64,000 nucleotides of DNA from Tubulanus polymorphus. Its lineage: Eukaryota > Nemertea > Palaeonemertea > Tubulaniformes > Tubulanidae. The position numbers were made by a program, and so were the translations under genes. The stretch spans positions 6,138,501 through 6,202,500 of the forward strand of contig NC_134035.1 of assembly GCF_964204645.1 (NCBI RefSeq), given 5' to 3'. Position 1 is the first letter of the stretch; each line of letters opens with the position of its first letter. The notes under the pieces are model-generated. The model made no database searches. It worked only from the letters and a program-made list of their open reading frames with translations, and had not been told where the DNA came from. Positions 47,001 through 58,709 of this stretch are shown piece after piece.

Positions 47001-49733
47001 CGATACGACCTTGCATTCCCATCCAATCGTTCATTCCATTATAGGTCGTTCTGAAATTGTAAAAACCGATTGGTTTACTTTCATTTCGAGTCAAGTCTAA
47101 ACCACAAGTCCTGCTTCTGCAGTTGTGAGAAATGCTTTACAGTTAAAACTTGAAAACTATTTTGAACTAACTGTGGAATTCGAACCTGGAAATTACACAT
47201 GCATGAATAAATTCAAATTGATATATCTATAAAGTGTTATTATTCGAATGTAGAATTTGAACCTACAATGGGTGAACAAGTTGCGGACGTCCATAGAATC
47301 AAATTTTACTAACTGGATTAAGCTGGATGTTGCTATTGGTTAGGGTTGCTATAGATGAGTTCCATGGAAACATGATAAATCCAACATGTCCCAATAACAA
47401 CTTGAAGTCCGGGTAATAGCATTAAATAGTTCCAGCAGAGACTAATCACATTGGACTGGTATTTGAAATCAATCCGTCAATATTGAATTAAATCATACGT
47501 ACATTACGACATACAGACGTACAGACATACCGACAAACCGGTATACCGACGAACCGATACATACTGATAAACCGACATACCCGCGCGCGTACAGAATAAA
47601 CCATTTTACAGTTGCTAGCCGCCATTTTGTTAGGGTACTTTTGTCCCGTATTGTTGGGTCATTTTTTTCTCTTTTTTAAAAACTATCTGCGATGTGTATT
47701 GTATCATATTTCATCTGTCCATAGATGGATTTTGACAACTTCAGCAACATTCAAACCGCGTGAATCTCTAGTTTTCAGTTATCTAAAAATCATTTCCCAA
47801 ATTTACAACAATGCGACATGAGAGCGATATAAAAATCGGTGGTCAGTTTTTGCCGTGCGCATAGAAATCCAGGGTACTGAAATTTGAAGTTCGTTATTTT
47901 CAGAAATAATTTTCTAAAAAATCCAAACATTTCAAGCACTGTGCGCATAAACGCCCACTTCCAGGTGAACTTTGAAATTTTAAGATATCTTGCCTAGTTT
48001 TTTTCCTATGGCTCTTTAGCTGCAGCGCGTGTATTGTCAATCCGAGATTTGGCGCTGTTTTCTTTGCGTTTATTTCAGAATATGGGTGTTATTTCTTCAT
48101 TGTGATAACGAATATTGTCTCTTTTAAAATAAATAGCTATACAAAATAACTACTATTAAGGAATATCAGCGAAATTGTTTCAGAAGGTTTTAGATTTTAT
48201 TTCATAAGCAAGAGACTACATTATTTTGAAGCTTTCAAGACTGGGTATTACTTAATCCCCTGGCGCCCAGTTTCATAGCAGATAATCGCAATAATGATGT
48301 GTAAATTTAGCAGAAATGCAGCATTTGCAGAAACCGATTCAGTGAAGTTTGGGGTAAAAGCAAATACCCAGTCCTGGGATCAGATAGATATAGGTTTCAT
48401 ACTTACAATTCTGAATGAGTTGGTAAGCTGTAAAACCCAAACACATATGCAAAAATGCCACAATTTTAAATGTCTTATCAAAACATTTCAAAAGATAAAG
48501 AGATAAAGAACCCATGCTTAAGATGAACAATAACGACCGTGTAAAATATTTCCTTGGTCTATAGTTTATTCAAACGTTTGGATACATTCCTAAATAGTCC
48601 TTCTTTTTATATAAAGACTTATCCTAGTCATTACAGGTATTCCTGAAGATGACTATAAAGATAGATAAAGTCGAATCGTTTGAATAAACTTCTGTCTCCG
48701 GGAAACTTTTCGAACTCTTTTTTACGGAAGCTTCCCGGGGATATCATTTAGGAATAATAAAAATTTTTAGTTGAGATATATCTCAACATAAAATCATTTA
48801 CGATTAATAAATAATTTTGCCGATTTTATGTCGAGTTATTATCTCGACATAAATTCAATCTTTTCTCAATCGTAAATGATTTTATGTTGAGATATAACTC
48901 GACAAAAACTAAACTCTTTTTACTAATCTAATTTTACTTTAAATGAATTAATGTTGAGATAACAACTCAACATAAAATTAACTTTTTGTTTTTCAAAAAT
49001 TATATCCCCGGGCGCTTCCGTACAGGACGCTTCCGAACTTTTTAGTGTGGAATTTTCTATATTGTCACAGCGGACTCGGAGTCATCAATGGTGATAAGAG
49101 GGCCATAACCATATAGCTTACTTGGATTTTGAAAACGGCATATAGCCTTCCAGTTTGAGCGGTGGGCGATACGGTTCGAATTTCGATTTGGAAAGGTTAA
49201 TTGTCGGGTTCAAACATCCTGGATTGTGGTCTAACAGTGCCGCCCCGTATGAATTCGGACCGCCGATACCTGAAAATAAAAACATCTCATAAAAACCGAT
49301 CCCGAAACAAATCAAATCATACACAAATAGAAGATCTTTTATTAAAAGATGTTTGCGAAACCCACAATATAGAACTCAAATAAAAACAATTAATTGACGT
49401 CACTAGAGAACCCGAGGTCGAATTATCGTTTCCCGCTTCACTGTAGGTTTTCACTTTCCTGTATTTTTCTAATTGGTGCTGGGGATAAATAACTATTTTC
49501 TCGATGGTTATTTTCGTTATTTGAGTTTAGTGATTTTTTGTCTCGGTCGGATAGATACACGCCTTATTAGGACTTCACTCGGATCGAAATCATCAGGAGC
49601 CCAGCGACGAAAATGACGCAAATCATTTTCTTTATTCTAGGACAGAGACACATATGTAAATCGAAAATGAAAAAACAGACCAATACAATATAGGGGTAAT
49701 TTTTGATGTTTGATTACCTTGTGATGACGTCAT
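44072..49733 (-). CDS. Unrecognised multi-exon gene, Pro/Tyr-rich protein of about 220-246 aa
   Basis: I do not recognise this protein. Exons on the minus strand: 49733-49718 (MTSSQ), 49269-49122, 47050-46957, 46841-46733, 46156/46154-46071, 44996-44928, 44818-44693, 44166-44072 (stop TGA). The first three junctions have matching phases 1, 2 and 0. Every later exon enters and leaves in phase 1. Exon 46841 leaves through a strong donor, T|GTAAGG. Exon 46154 keeps frame if the second AG of CAGAG is used, giving 246 aa; skipping it gives 218 aa. Recurrent short motifs are GIGGPNSYG, FEPYRPPLKLEGYMPF, PPLSAPYRPSTQEDYY and GLPPIYDAQPPRRL. There is no signal peptide, membrane helix or known domain. 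The short Pro/Tyr/Gly blocks resemble, in style only, axonemal microtubule inner proteins (weak inference). If the donor in exon 46841 is not used, translation stops at 46719. Confidence 0.6.
45601..45915 (+). mobile_element. ~300-bp MITE rich in GGCCAAATTTGGCC motifs, copy 3
   Basis: The best-preserved copy: left end AGCCGGGATCACACGGAG, right end CGTGTGATCGCGGCT. The flanks share ATC as a possible 3-bp target duplication. It lies in an intron of the unrecognised minus-strand gene at 44072-49733. Confidence 0.65.
46606..46652 (-). CDS. Possible alternative exon of the unrecognised gene
   Basis: A 47-bp stretch preceded by TGTTTTAG and followed by the weak donor GTGATA. It reads IGNDAKTYTEAIPSGE when entered in phase 0 and then joins the exon starting at 46156 through the first AG. 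Together with that exon it would replace exon 46841-46733, since both routes enter in phase 0 and leave in phase 1. Protein-like, but the splice sites are weaker than the others. Confidence 0.3.
48723..49022. mobile_element. 300-bp TIR element with internal palindromes
   Basis: The inverted ends TACGGAAGCTTCCCGGGGAT and ATCCCCGGGCGCTTCCGTA enclose a noncoding body. The body has several copies of TTATGTTGAGAT and its complement, giving nested hairpins. It lies in intron 2 of the unrecognised minus gene. Confidence 0.6.
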
Positions 49734-49739
49734 TATATT

Positions 49740-51100
49740 GTCCGGCTAATTTTTGACGATAGATACGGGTATGTATCGAATATCAACACAGTCAGTTAAT
49801 GTATAGTGAATAATTGTTTAACATGTAAATATTCCAAGTCCTACCTGACAACAGGACTGTATGTCTGTATGACGCACAGTACTGTATGTGATATCGAGTG
49901 TGTTATTATCAATGATTATGAATAATGCATAGAACGGTGTGTGTATTGCACATTGCAGAGTCAAGGTTCAGCCGTCTGTGACAGTGTGTGATTACAAAGA
50001 ACTCCCTGACAGCACCAATCTTACAGGTGCAGATTAAAAAATATCTCTTCTTAACCCCGGCTTCCGTCATAATCAAACAGTTAAAAAGAACCCTGTGATT
50101 TTGAATATTTGAATTACATGTATAGAGAATTCGTGGAAATAAGGACCAGGCGCGGATCCAGGTTTTCGTAGACAGAGTGCTGTCAGTGTGAGTGCGCTAG
50201 CGGGAGACACCGACGGTTTTTTATTTTCGGCTGCCGAGACATCCTGAGTTGTCATAGGAAACAAGGAAAAGCGTAGACGGAAGATATATACGTAGGTGCC
50301 GGCGGGAATCCTCAGGTGGTCTCAAAGCGCGTGAAAGACGGCATAAATATAGACGGCATATATATTTTCAACTAACTCGTCGTAAGGCAACAGCAAAATG
50401 GGCACGAACATTTGCAGAGCAGCGATCGTTGCAGATATCCTCTGACCCTTATGCCCTGCTCTGGAGATCATGTCTATCGTTCAAATATCCACCACGCGCA
50501 GTAGCCCGCGCGCATTTACAATTATTTTCGCACGGCAAAAATTGCATGCAGATATATGAAACATTGATTTAGATGCGATATGGAATCGGCTCAGCCCGAT
50601 ATGACATCATATACCTTTAAGATTATACGATACGAACCTTACATTTTGACAAGATTGCCACGAGCGATGAATCGCATCGAGATGCGGGAAAAATGTCCGT
50701 CAGGAATGATGACGTTGGGCGGCGTGCTGCAGCACCCCAGAGCGGCCCCCTGGATCTACGAGGACAAATTTGGCGTTTGGATTATTTCCCAAATTAAAGA
50801 GCGCCCACAACATATATACAGCAAAATTACTTTTTAGACGTTTTTTTAAGGTTTTCCACAAAAACCATAACGTTTGATTCACGGCCAAAAACGTTAGACA
50901 GGGTCTTAAGCTTTTTATTGTTCTCATGTTCGAGGTGGTCAGTGACGGTCAATTTATAAATTTGCAATGGCGAATCCGTTTTAGTCTGAGACAAATCGCG
51001 GTATCGTTCCCATATTCGAGAAGTTTTAATTGGTCAGTGTTGGTCAGTGCTGGTCAATTTATGAACTTACTAAAAGACTTTGTGCTTCGAATAGAACAGC
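49740..51100. other. Region upstream of the unrecognised minus gene
   Basis: No supported gene. The open frames here (for example 50580-50837) lack domains, and the GC-rich stretch near 50720-50755 reads like repeat-derived sequence. Confidence 0.4.
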
Positions 51101-51191
51101 GGCAAGTCATTGATTGGCTGACTTGGCCAACTTGTCACGCCCAGCACAATTTAAAATGACTTGATATATTATGGCTGCTGACTAACTTTAT

Positions 51192-51371
51192 CTCCCGATA
51201 GCTGTCATCATAAAGCAATTCAGTTGTGTTAGCACTGAAAAAGCGCGGGGTCATTTGAACTAGATCGGCCGAAAAGGAAGGATCGCAGCTATCGGCATAT
51301 GAGGTTTTTTCAGTGGTGCCAATCTCCAAATCCTCGACAGAAGACTCAACCGTCCGGCAGAAGCTCCCCTC
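51192..51371 (-). CDS. Possible first exon, Ser/Thr/Asp-rich, unassigned
   Basis: On the minus strand an ATG at 51371 opens a frame beginning MEGSFCRTVESSVEDLEIG that stays coding-like (acidic, Ser/Thr-rich) up to YDDSYREI. A GTTAGT donor then follows at about 51191. Composition differs from the surrounding noncoding DNA. No next exon was found and no domain is recognised, so this may be chance. Confidence 0.2.
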
Positions 51372-51479
51372 CATACGCCTAGAGCCTCGCGGGACATTTT
51401 TCAACTCTAGTCACCGCCCCCCCCCGCTGGTGGAAGCCCGCCGGAAACTCAGGTTCAACCAGTGATCATGAGTGGGACC

Positions 51480-51578
51480 TAGTCAGTAACCTGACTGTGG
51501 GTTTAGTTTCACGATCGGATATTCACAAAGCCCATCCGATTATAAAAAGCTTACCACCAACGATTAGGTAACTAACTA
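51480..51578. mobile_element. 99-bp TIR element flanked by a 10-bp direct repeat
   Basis: The ends TAGTCAGTAACC and GGTAACTAACTA are inverted relative to each other. The direct repeat GAGTGGGACC lies immediately outside on both sides (51470-51479 and 51579-51588). The body is closely related to the arms of the large palindrome at 13645-13898. Confidence 0.8.
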
Positions 51579-52154
51579 GAGTGGGACCAAGATACAAAAT
51601 CAACTTAGTTCTTTATTCAATCTAACAACTTAAGACCAATTCTAAGATCTTAAAGGTTCAGATTTTGAGGTGATTTAGATAAAAAAGTTCCTCCGAGACA
51701 GTACTCCGAGACTTGACCCGCCAAGCATTACGTGGCTCCGAATCCACAACCGTTTATTAGCAGTGTATCAATTCAATTTCAATTTTCAATCCAAATAACT
51801 TTATTTACGTTACTGTGTTTTTTACTCGTCTATTGCCAAATAGAAATAAGGTAATTTAGTAGAATACATGCTGTTCTAATCATTATTTGACGCCTATTTT
51901 TTCCTATTAGACTCTGTTTACTTTTGTTGACACTACAGAGGGAACTGGGCGGCGGCTAACTTGTAGCAGATTTTGATTTGTCCTGCTGTAGTAGTGCTGG
52001 ACCAGAAAATTTGAATCCATGATTGATTCAATCATTGATGATGTCGAAATGAAATATTTTGCAATACTGATAAATGTGCCACAAGTTAACTCAATCAACT
52101 CAACCAAATGCTATCAAAGCATTTACTGGTCTCATTCCCACTCATGATTGATTG

Positions 52155-53623
52155 TCAGTCAGGAACACTTTCCAAAAACGGCTTATTCTGCCAATTTCGG
52201 CGTTTTCCGCCAATTACGGCAGAATCAGCCGTTTATGGATCACTCAGTTTTGAAACTTTCACAGTCGTTTATGGCTTAATCAGCCAGTTTCAGCTCACTA
52301 AGTTTCGAGTTTTGCTTTAAAGTTTTTTGCGCACTTCCGGTTCAATTAGCGCATGTTGCCGATGACGTCATAATCTCGAGCAGACGATAAGCTTTCATAT
52401 GACGCTAGGATGGAAATTTTTGAGCTAGGTAAAGTGGTCAAATTTACGTTTTTCTAAATGATTACGTCATATGAAGCCCAAAAACTCCGGGATAACTCTC
52501 AAAACACCTACAGCATGAAACAAGTTTATTAATCATGATTTTTGTTAAAAATAAATTTGGGAACTAGTTTTAAAAACTATTATAAAGTTTTCAAGTAAAC
52601 GTTGCCATGGGTACACATAAAAACATTCGCCATTTCTGGCGTATTCCGCCGTTTTTGGCGTAGTTAGTTTTATAATCATAAACTATTAAGCCATTATTGG
52701 CAGTCCACTTGTTATATATGAGGATTCCCCCACCCACTTAGACGTTTCCCCTAGTGTCTACACGGTACTTTTTTCGGAATAAAATAATTAATTTGCTGAG
52801 GTGAACGGATGTGTTAATATTATATGTTAAAAATAAAATTATTATTATTATAATTATCATTCTCATAAGACAAATCAATCATGGATGTATAAACTAGTGC
52901 ATCAAAAATCTAGTTTTAAGTTTTGCCCATGGACTTATTTTGCCTAATAAAGCATAGAATGGTTGAGGGATATATTGGACTGCATATGATGTTGGTTAAT
53001 TGAAGGTAATTAACATCTTCGATGCCTCCAAGCTAATTGATGGATTCTTGTGGTGGATAGTGATTGAATGAATTGGTGGCCGATGACGTTACAACTCAAA
53101 ATCGATACAGCTGTATCTAGACTCATTTCAAAATACAACAAACATTTTCGAAACAATTTGGGATACATGTATGTATATATTTATTTCATAGAATACAGGT
53201 ATACAGAAAGAAAATAATTCAAATACATTTGCCATCGGAAACCCATACATTTATATTTAATTCTTTCTTGAAGCCTGGAACGGATCAATGAGATTAATTT
53301 TTCGGCGCAAATATACAAATGTATGCCAGCAGAAAAGCGATGATGTCATAATAGGGACTCCCATCGAACTAAGCATTATAAATAGCACCTGTAAAACTAT
53401 CTATCTAAAAACGCCATTTCTGGCGATGTAGTTTTAAAAACTGTAACAGCTGAAAACGGCGTTTTTTAAGAACAAGCCAAAAATGGCAGAAAACGCCGAT
53501 TTCGGCTAAATTGGCAGAAGCAGTTTAAAACTGAGTAATCCATAAATGGCTGATTCTGCCGTTATTGGCGGAAAACGCCGAAATTGGCAGAATAAGCCGT
53601 TTTTGGAAAGTGTTCCTGACTGA
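52155..53623. mobile_element. 1.47-kb TIR element with GCC/GGC-patterned arms
   Basis: Inverted ends starting TCAGTCAGGAACACTTTCC extend for well over 100 bp of close complementarity (left about 52155-52260, right about 53520-53623). The arms are built from short alternating AATTTCGGCGTTTT / GCCGTTTTTGGC-like blocks, so each arm can also fold on itself. The interior has no coding frame. A shared TTG at both outer flanks is a possible 3-bp target duplication. It sits upstream of RNF141. Confidence 0.7.
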
Positions 53624-53850
53624 TTGTGGTACATCCGAGTAGGCCGGTAGGCCTAGTGTAGTACAGTAGCACGGGAATCCCCGGTTGAGATAACTCGCTA
53701 TTTCTGGATCACAATCTAAATCTTAAGACAGTGCATTTCATGTGACCCCAAATCATATTCAACATTTTGTTATCATAGCAAAAACAGTTTCAGGAAGCAA
53801 AGAAGGCGACAGAGAATATCAAATAAGACTATTCTAATCTTCAGGTAATA

Positions 53851-55967
53851 ATGGGGCAGGAAAATTCACAAATACGACGAATAGCTCCGACACAACTGGT
53901 CGTGTTGGCTGAAAAACTACACCATCAAGCCGATACACTGAGACAAGTCGCTACATTGACCTACGAACAATTCCTCATGAGTGTCGAAGAATTAAACCAA
54001 ATGTAAGTATTAAACTAGGCAATGTTGTTATAAAATGGGGTCATCATCGTGCTGGAGACTATCCCATTGTAAAACTAAACCACAGTCACATTACTGATGC
54101 CTATTTCAACTCCTTCGATACAATGTAAATTGGATTAAAATACCAATGTTTTGGTTCGCTTCCGCCAGTGCATTCTGGCCCTATTAAAGCCGAAGGACGT
54201 GTATAAGGTACCGTGTACCACCAAAACTGACTGAGCTAGGCCACTTGATGTGTCCTCTATTAGCAAAGTAGACGTTAGTCGTGATAGCTTAGATAGCTGA
54301 GTTTTTGTTTGGCTTTCATTTATCTTGTAAGTTTTCAGTTACCGGTATTTTGAATGTTTGTATTTGTAGAATTGAATCATTCTGTGAATCGTCTGAGCAG
54401 CAATTGTTGATCGCGGTCAAGAAAGGCTCCGACGATTCTATAATATGGAAAGGAACCGTGCGTATTCATTGTTTAAAGGTGCGCTTCAAAGCTCAGTCCA
54501 CAGTAGTTGAATTGACATATCATATCACTATCCACTATTTCTATTTCATTGGTTTTCTAGGTTGATAAAGATACTGGTGTCGTGAGGAACAAACGAGTGT
54601 TGAATCTACGTCAGTATATCAGACTACACGAAGAGATATCGCGTCAAGCTCAATCAGTTACTTCTGATCCTGAACAGAAAACCCTAGATACCTCAACATT
54701 ATTAGCTGAGTTAGTATCAGTCAGAGAATCCAGTTACCGTAGCTTAACACGCTTCCTACAAACTATGAGTTATCTGATAGTTCCAGTTCTGCCATCATTG
54801 CCACTATGAGTTATCTGAAAGTTCCAGTTCTGCCATCATTGCCACTATGAGTTATCTGATAGTTCTAGTTCTGCCATCATTGCCACTATGAATTATCTGA
54901 TAGTTCTAGTTCTACCATCATTGCCACTATGAGTTATCCGATAGTTCCAGTTCTGCCATCATTGTCACTATGAGTTATCTGATAGTTCCAGTTCTACCAT
55001 CATTGCCACTATGAGAAGTTATCTGATAGTTCCAGTTCTGCCATCATTGCCACTATGAGTTATCTGATAGTTCCAGTTCTGCCATCATTGCCACTATGAG
55101 TTATCTGATAGTTCCAGTTCTGCCATCATTGCCACTATGAGTTATCTGATAGTTCCAGTTCTGCCATCATTGCCACTACGAATTTTCTCATAGTTCCAGT
55201 CCAGTTCTATTATCATTGCCACTATGAGTAATCTTCCGTTCCATTGTAGGATTGCTGAAGAGACAGAGTCACGTTGTATCTCACTAGAAGCTGAAGATAG
55301 TGAATGTTGTATATGTATGGAACGTCAGGCTACAGTTGTATTAACTTGTGATCATAAATACTGTGAACAATGCTTCGATCAATGGTCGGTATTCAATATT
55401 TTTATTATCGCTATCTTTCAGAAATACTTTATATAAAAAATCCATGATATTGACGAATGGCAACGAGAAGATATGTTACCCTGACATTTCATATCAGATT
55501 TCTTCTATTCAGATTTATTGATTCATCTTAAATCAATCTCAGGGGCCTGTTGCTCAAAAGTTGGTTAAAGATAACCAGTGGATAGATACCATAGTAACAA
55601 CGAACTTTTAGTAGTCACTATGTCAACTATCCACAGGTTAACTCTAACCAACCTTTGAACTGGCCCCTGAAGAAGTAATCAGACCGGAAATTTCAGTGAA
55701 ACACAGATTTTGTTGTTGTTGTTCGTTTAATATTGTGGGTTTTTATTTATACAACAGACAGCGACGAGTGTCAAATTGATTTATTTCAGGAATACATCTC
55801 ATAAATCGTGTCCATTTTGTCGTAAAGCTGTTGATAGTACGATAGACACGTGGGTTCTCACTGATAAGCCAGACTCGAATGAAATGGTCACAGGAGTTCA
55901 GGATTATCTGATGGGAATCACTGAGCAGACGCGCGATGATGACGATGCGGGAAACAGTAACGGTTGA
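53851..55967 (+). CDS. RNF141: RNF141, RING finger E3 ubiquitin ligase (5 coding exons)
   Basis: Coding exons 53851-54002, 54370-54478, 54561-54709, 55250-55384, 55790-55967 give 723 bp = 240 aa plus TGA (vertebrate protein about 230 aa). The N-terminus MGQENS fits the N-myristoylation pattern MGxxxS, shared with the vertebrate protein. Blocks LTYEQFLMSVEELNQ, SDDSIIWKGTVRIHCLK and LNLRQYIRLHEEISRQA match the family. The C3HC4 RING uses Cys156, Cys159, Cys170, His172, Cys175, Cys178, Cys189 and Cys192, and is followed by the family's TWVLTD block. An AG directly before the start region (TCTTCAG at 53838-53844) suggests a spliced 5' UTR exon. Exon 3 is closed with donor GTTAGT at 54710, the only phase-compatible choice I found. 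The following intron is a 41-bp minisatellite. Confidence 0.92.
54762..55228 (+). repeat. 41-bp minisatellite, about 11 copies, in RNF141 intron 3
   Basis: Tandem units starting ACTATGAGTTATCTGATAGT, period 41, with few substitutions and one 3-base insertion near 55014. The array runs almost from the exon 3 donor region to just before the exon 4 acceptor. Confidence 0.92.
55540..55670. mobile_element. ~130-bp MITE in RNF141 intron 4
   Basis: The left end CAGGGGCCTGTTGCTCAAAA and a matching inverted right end closing with TGGCCCCTGA. Related to about 22014-22146. Noncoding. Confidence 0.6.
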
Positions 55968-56219
55968 ACCTCTCCATCAGGATGAAATTTCTGAGTGCAT
56001 TTATTTATGTCTCTTTCAACTTATTTGCGCAAACATCGCGGATATCATTGACTCGGTCAGTTGTGCTAGACCACATACAAAGTCTTCTCTTACTCAAGTT
56101 GAATCAGAGAACTCAATTTTTGTAATGAATCAATTTAACAAAATTGGTAGTGATAAGTTTTTTTATTTCATAAATTGGAGTCTCTTTTTCTCTATTTCAC
56201 CCATTCAATAAGGAGTTAC

Positions 56220-57470
56220 TTGTTTGTGGCAGTATTTCAATTAGTGTTAAATGAATTATAGAAATCTATATTTTCGTTCAACATCTGTGTTCGTTCAATA
56301 TCAGGTGTGTGTTACTAAAACTGACTTGAATTATGGCACCCATCGGGTTCGTTCAAACCAAGATGAAACAGACGTTTAATATATATTTTATTTATTAACA
56401 GGTATGAACTACTTATGCGTTATTTAATGTTTTTAAAGTTGAAATTATAGATTAATTGTCGATTGCCAGTGTTCAGTTAACTGCTACTTGGCTGTGTTTC
56501 CTGGTAAAAATGGATGGCTGGTAGTACTTGATTAACCCTTTCAGTGTGTCTACACCGCAGTGCGGTGTATAAATCAGTGATGGATTTTGCTAGTACACCG
56601 CATCACGGTGTATTGATGTAATTAATAATTGGTAATTATCTCCCTTGAATAATGGCAGCACCTAACGAACATAGTGAAATATTAGTAACTAACGATACAC
56701 CGCACCGCGGTGTATAGGCACTATAGTGGTATTCCCGTTATTCAACACACTAGGGTGGAATTCTTAAAAATTCTCAAATTATCAGCACTATAGGGTATTA
56801 ATTTGTCCGCACTGAAAGGGTTAAAAGATTATCGAAATGAAATACAGTAGATTATCGAAATGAAATACAGTAGAGTACCGGTATGCTTAACTTGGATATA
56901 GTCATAGGTTGGTTCAAGTCCCAACACATAAAGGATTGGGTAAAATCATCCATTTTATAGCCTATTTTCATCTCAAAGGAATAATTTGAAGATGTCATGA
57001 TATATCTTGAACCGTATTTAAACGAATAGTGAACAGATCTATACTAAAATCAACATGGAAAAAATATAACTAGTTTTTCTATAAAAATGCCAAAATAACT
57101 GGGAAAACTAAAACCAAAGGTCCCAATTGGTCTGACTTACTGTGTACTGTGCTGTATGGAAAATGAGATTTAGAAAGAAAAAAGTGTGCAATTTTTAGTC
57201 TCTTTCTCAGCGTGGTCAGTGATTTTTCAGAAAACGTAAACCGTTTTCAAATGTTGTTGTGATAAATATGTATAAAACCTACATTATAATATATATCTTA
57301 ATAATCGATATATTAATAAATTTATTTTATACGAACATGTCAGTTTTTGTTAGGATTTCGTTGAGGTGTCTTAAATCTAAAAATGCCAACCAAAAATTCA
57401 ATGTCAATTCAACAACATCCGGCATGAGCGCGAAACGCCGTTCCACATGAGTAACGAGGGTTAGGAATAA
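56220..57470. other. Between RNF141 and the reverse Helitron-like element
   Basis: Contains the intact piggyBac-like MITE at 56532-56824 and otherwise AT-rich DNA. No gene is supported. Confidence 0.5.
56532..56824 (+). mobile_element. piggyBac-like MITE, copy 3 (intact TTAA flanks)
   Basis: The best-preserved copy: TTAA at 56532-56535 and 56821-56824 flank a 285-bp body with ends CCCTTTCAGTG and its complement CACTGAAAGGG-type end. Two imperfect palindromes near the left end and another near 56700 could form hairpins. Confidence 0.8.
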
Positions 57471-57471
57471 A

Positions 57472-58709
57472 CTAGGGGTCCAGGGACACCATGCCCACTT
57501 GGGAAGTGGTTTCAAATGATCAACAATCTAACAATTTCAATATTCAACGCCCTCTGGTGACCATATACAAAAACCAATGACCTTGAAACTCAATACAATC
57601 ATAAAACATGTCAGCAGCTACGATTTTGTAATTGATTGTGATAACAAAAAATGCCTCGTTACCAGTTTAATATGGAAATACTAAGTTATTCTACTATTCA
57701 ACGCCCCCTGGTGACGATATTCAAAGCCCAATAACCTTGTAACTCACCATATTCATAGAACATGTCATGATTTTGTAATTGATCATGGTAACAAAATATG
57801 CCTAGGTACCAATATAATAAGGAAATACCAGGTTATTCTACTATTCAACGCCCCCTGGTGACCATATAGAATAACTTATTTCCTTAAAACTCACCACAAT
57901 CATAGATGATGTCATGAGCCACAACTTTGCAATTGATTGCGGTAACAAAATATGTATTGATACGAATATAATATAGAAATACTAAGATATTGTATTATTC
58001 AACGCCCCCTGGTGGCCATATCAAAAAACAATGAACTTGAAACTCACCCCAATCATAGAACACGTTATACGCTACAACTTTCTAATTCATTGTTGTAACA
58101 AAATATGCTTAGGTATCAATATAATGTCGAAAAACTTTTTCCCACCTACGAATGAGTACTAATGACACCAAGATGGCCGCCAATTGCGTCATAATTGGCG
58201 GATCAAAAATACCTGTCTCAGGTATAAAACATCCCTTCACAAATTGCAATGAGAAATGGCAAACCAGTAGGAAGCTGCATGACCTAGAATTCTGGCAAAA
58301 ATTGACATTTTTGGGCACTAAAAAGGTCATAGGACGGCCATCTTGAGTCATATGGACCCAATTTTTCTTATGCTGATGGGCCCTTGGTAGATTCAAATAT
58401 AATCGAAAGATCAAGGTAATTGATCAAAGCGTCTTCAAAATTTCCCTCGTAAACTTCGAAAATGTGTAAAAAGTGCTGATTTTGGTGAACAACAATGGCT
58501 GCCAGTCGGCCATCTTGATTCTGACAGGGCCATTTTTTGGCCTGAAGATGTGTCTAGGGTAGATACATGTATAAACCAAATATCAAGACATTACCTTGAA
58601 GCGTCTTCAAAACTTCCCAAAATAACTGGATTCCGTCTACGGACGGACGGACGACGGATGAAAAGTTAACGCAATAGCCCGCTGGGACTAAAGTCCCAAG
58701 TGGGCTAAA
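57472..58709 (-). mobile_element. Helitron-like non-autonomous element with ~154-bp core repeats (reverse copy)
   Basis: Reverse-oriented relative of the element at 18952-20214. The minus-strand reading starts near 58709 with TAGCCCACTTGGGACTTTAG and ends at 57472 with CCCTAG then T. It has the same interior order, including four core units of about 154 bp. The two copies differ at many scattered positions, so this is an older family rather than a recent pair. Confidence 0.6.
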
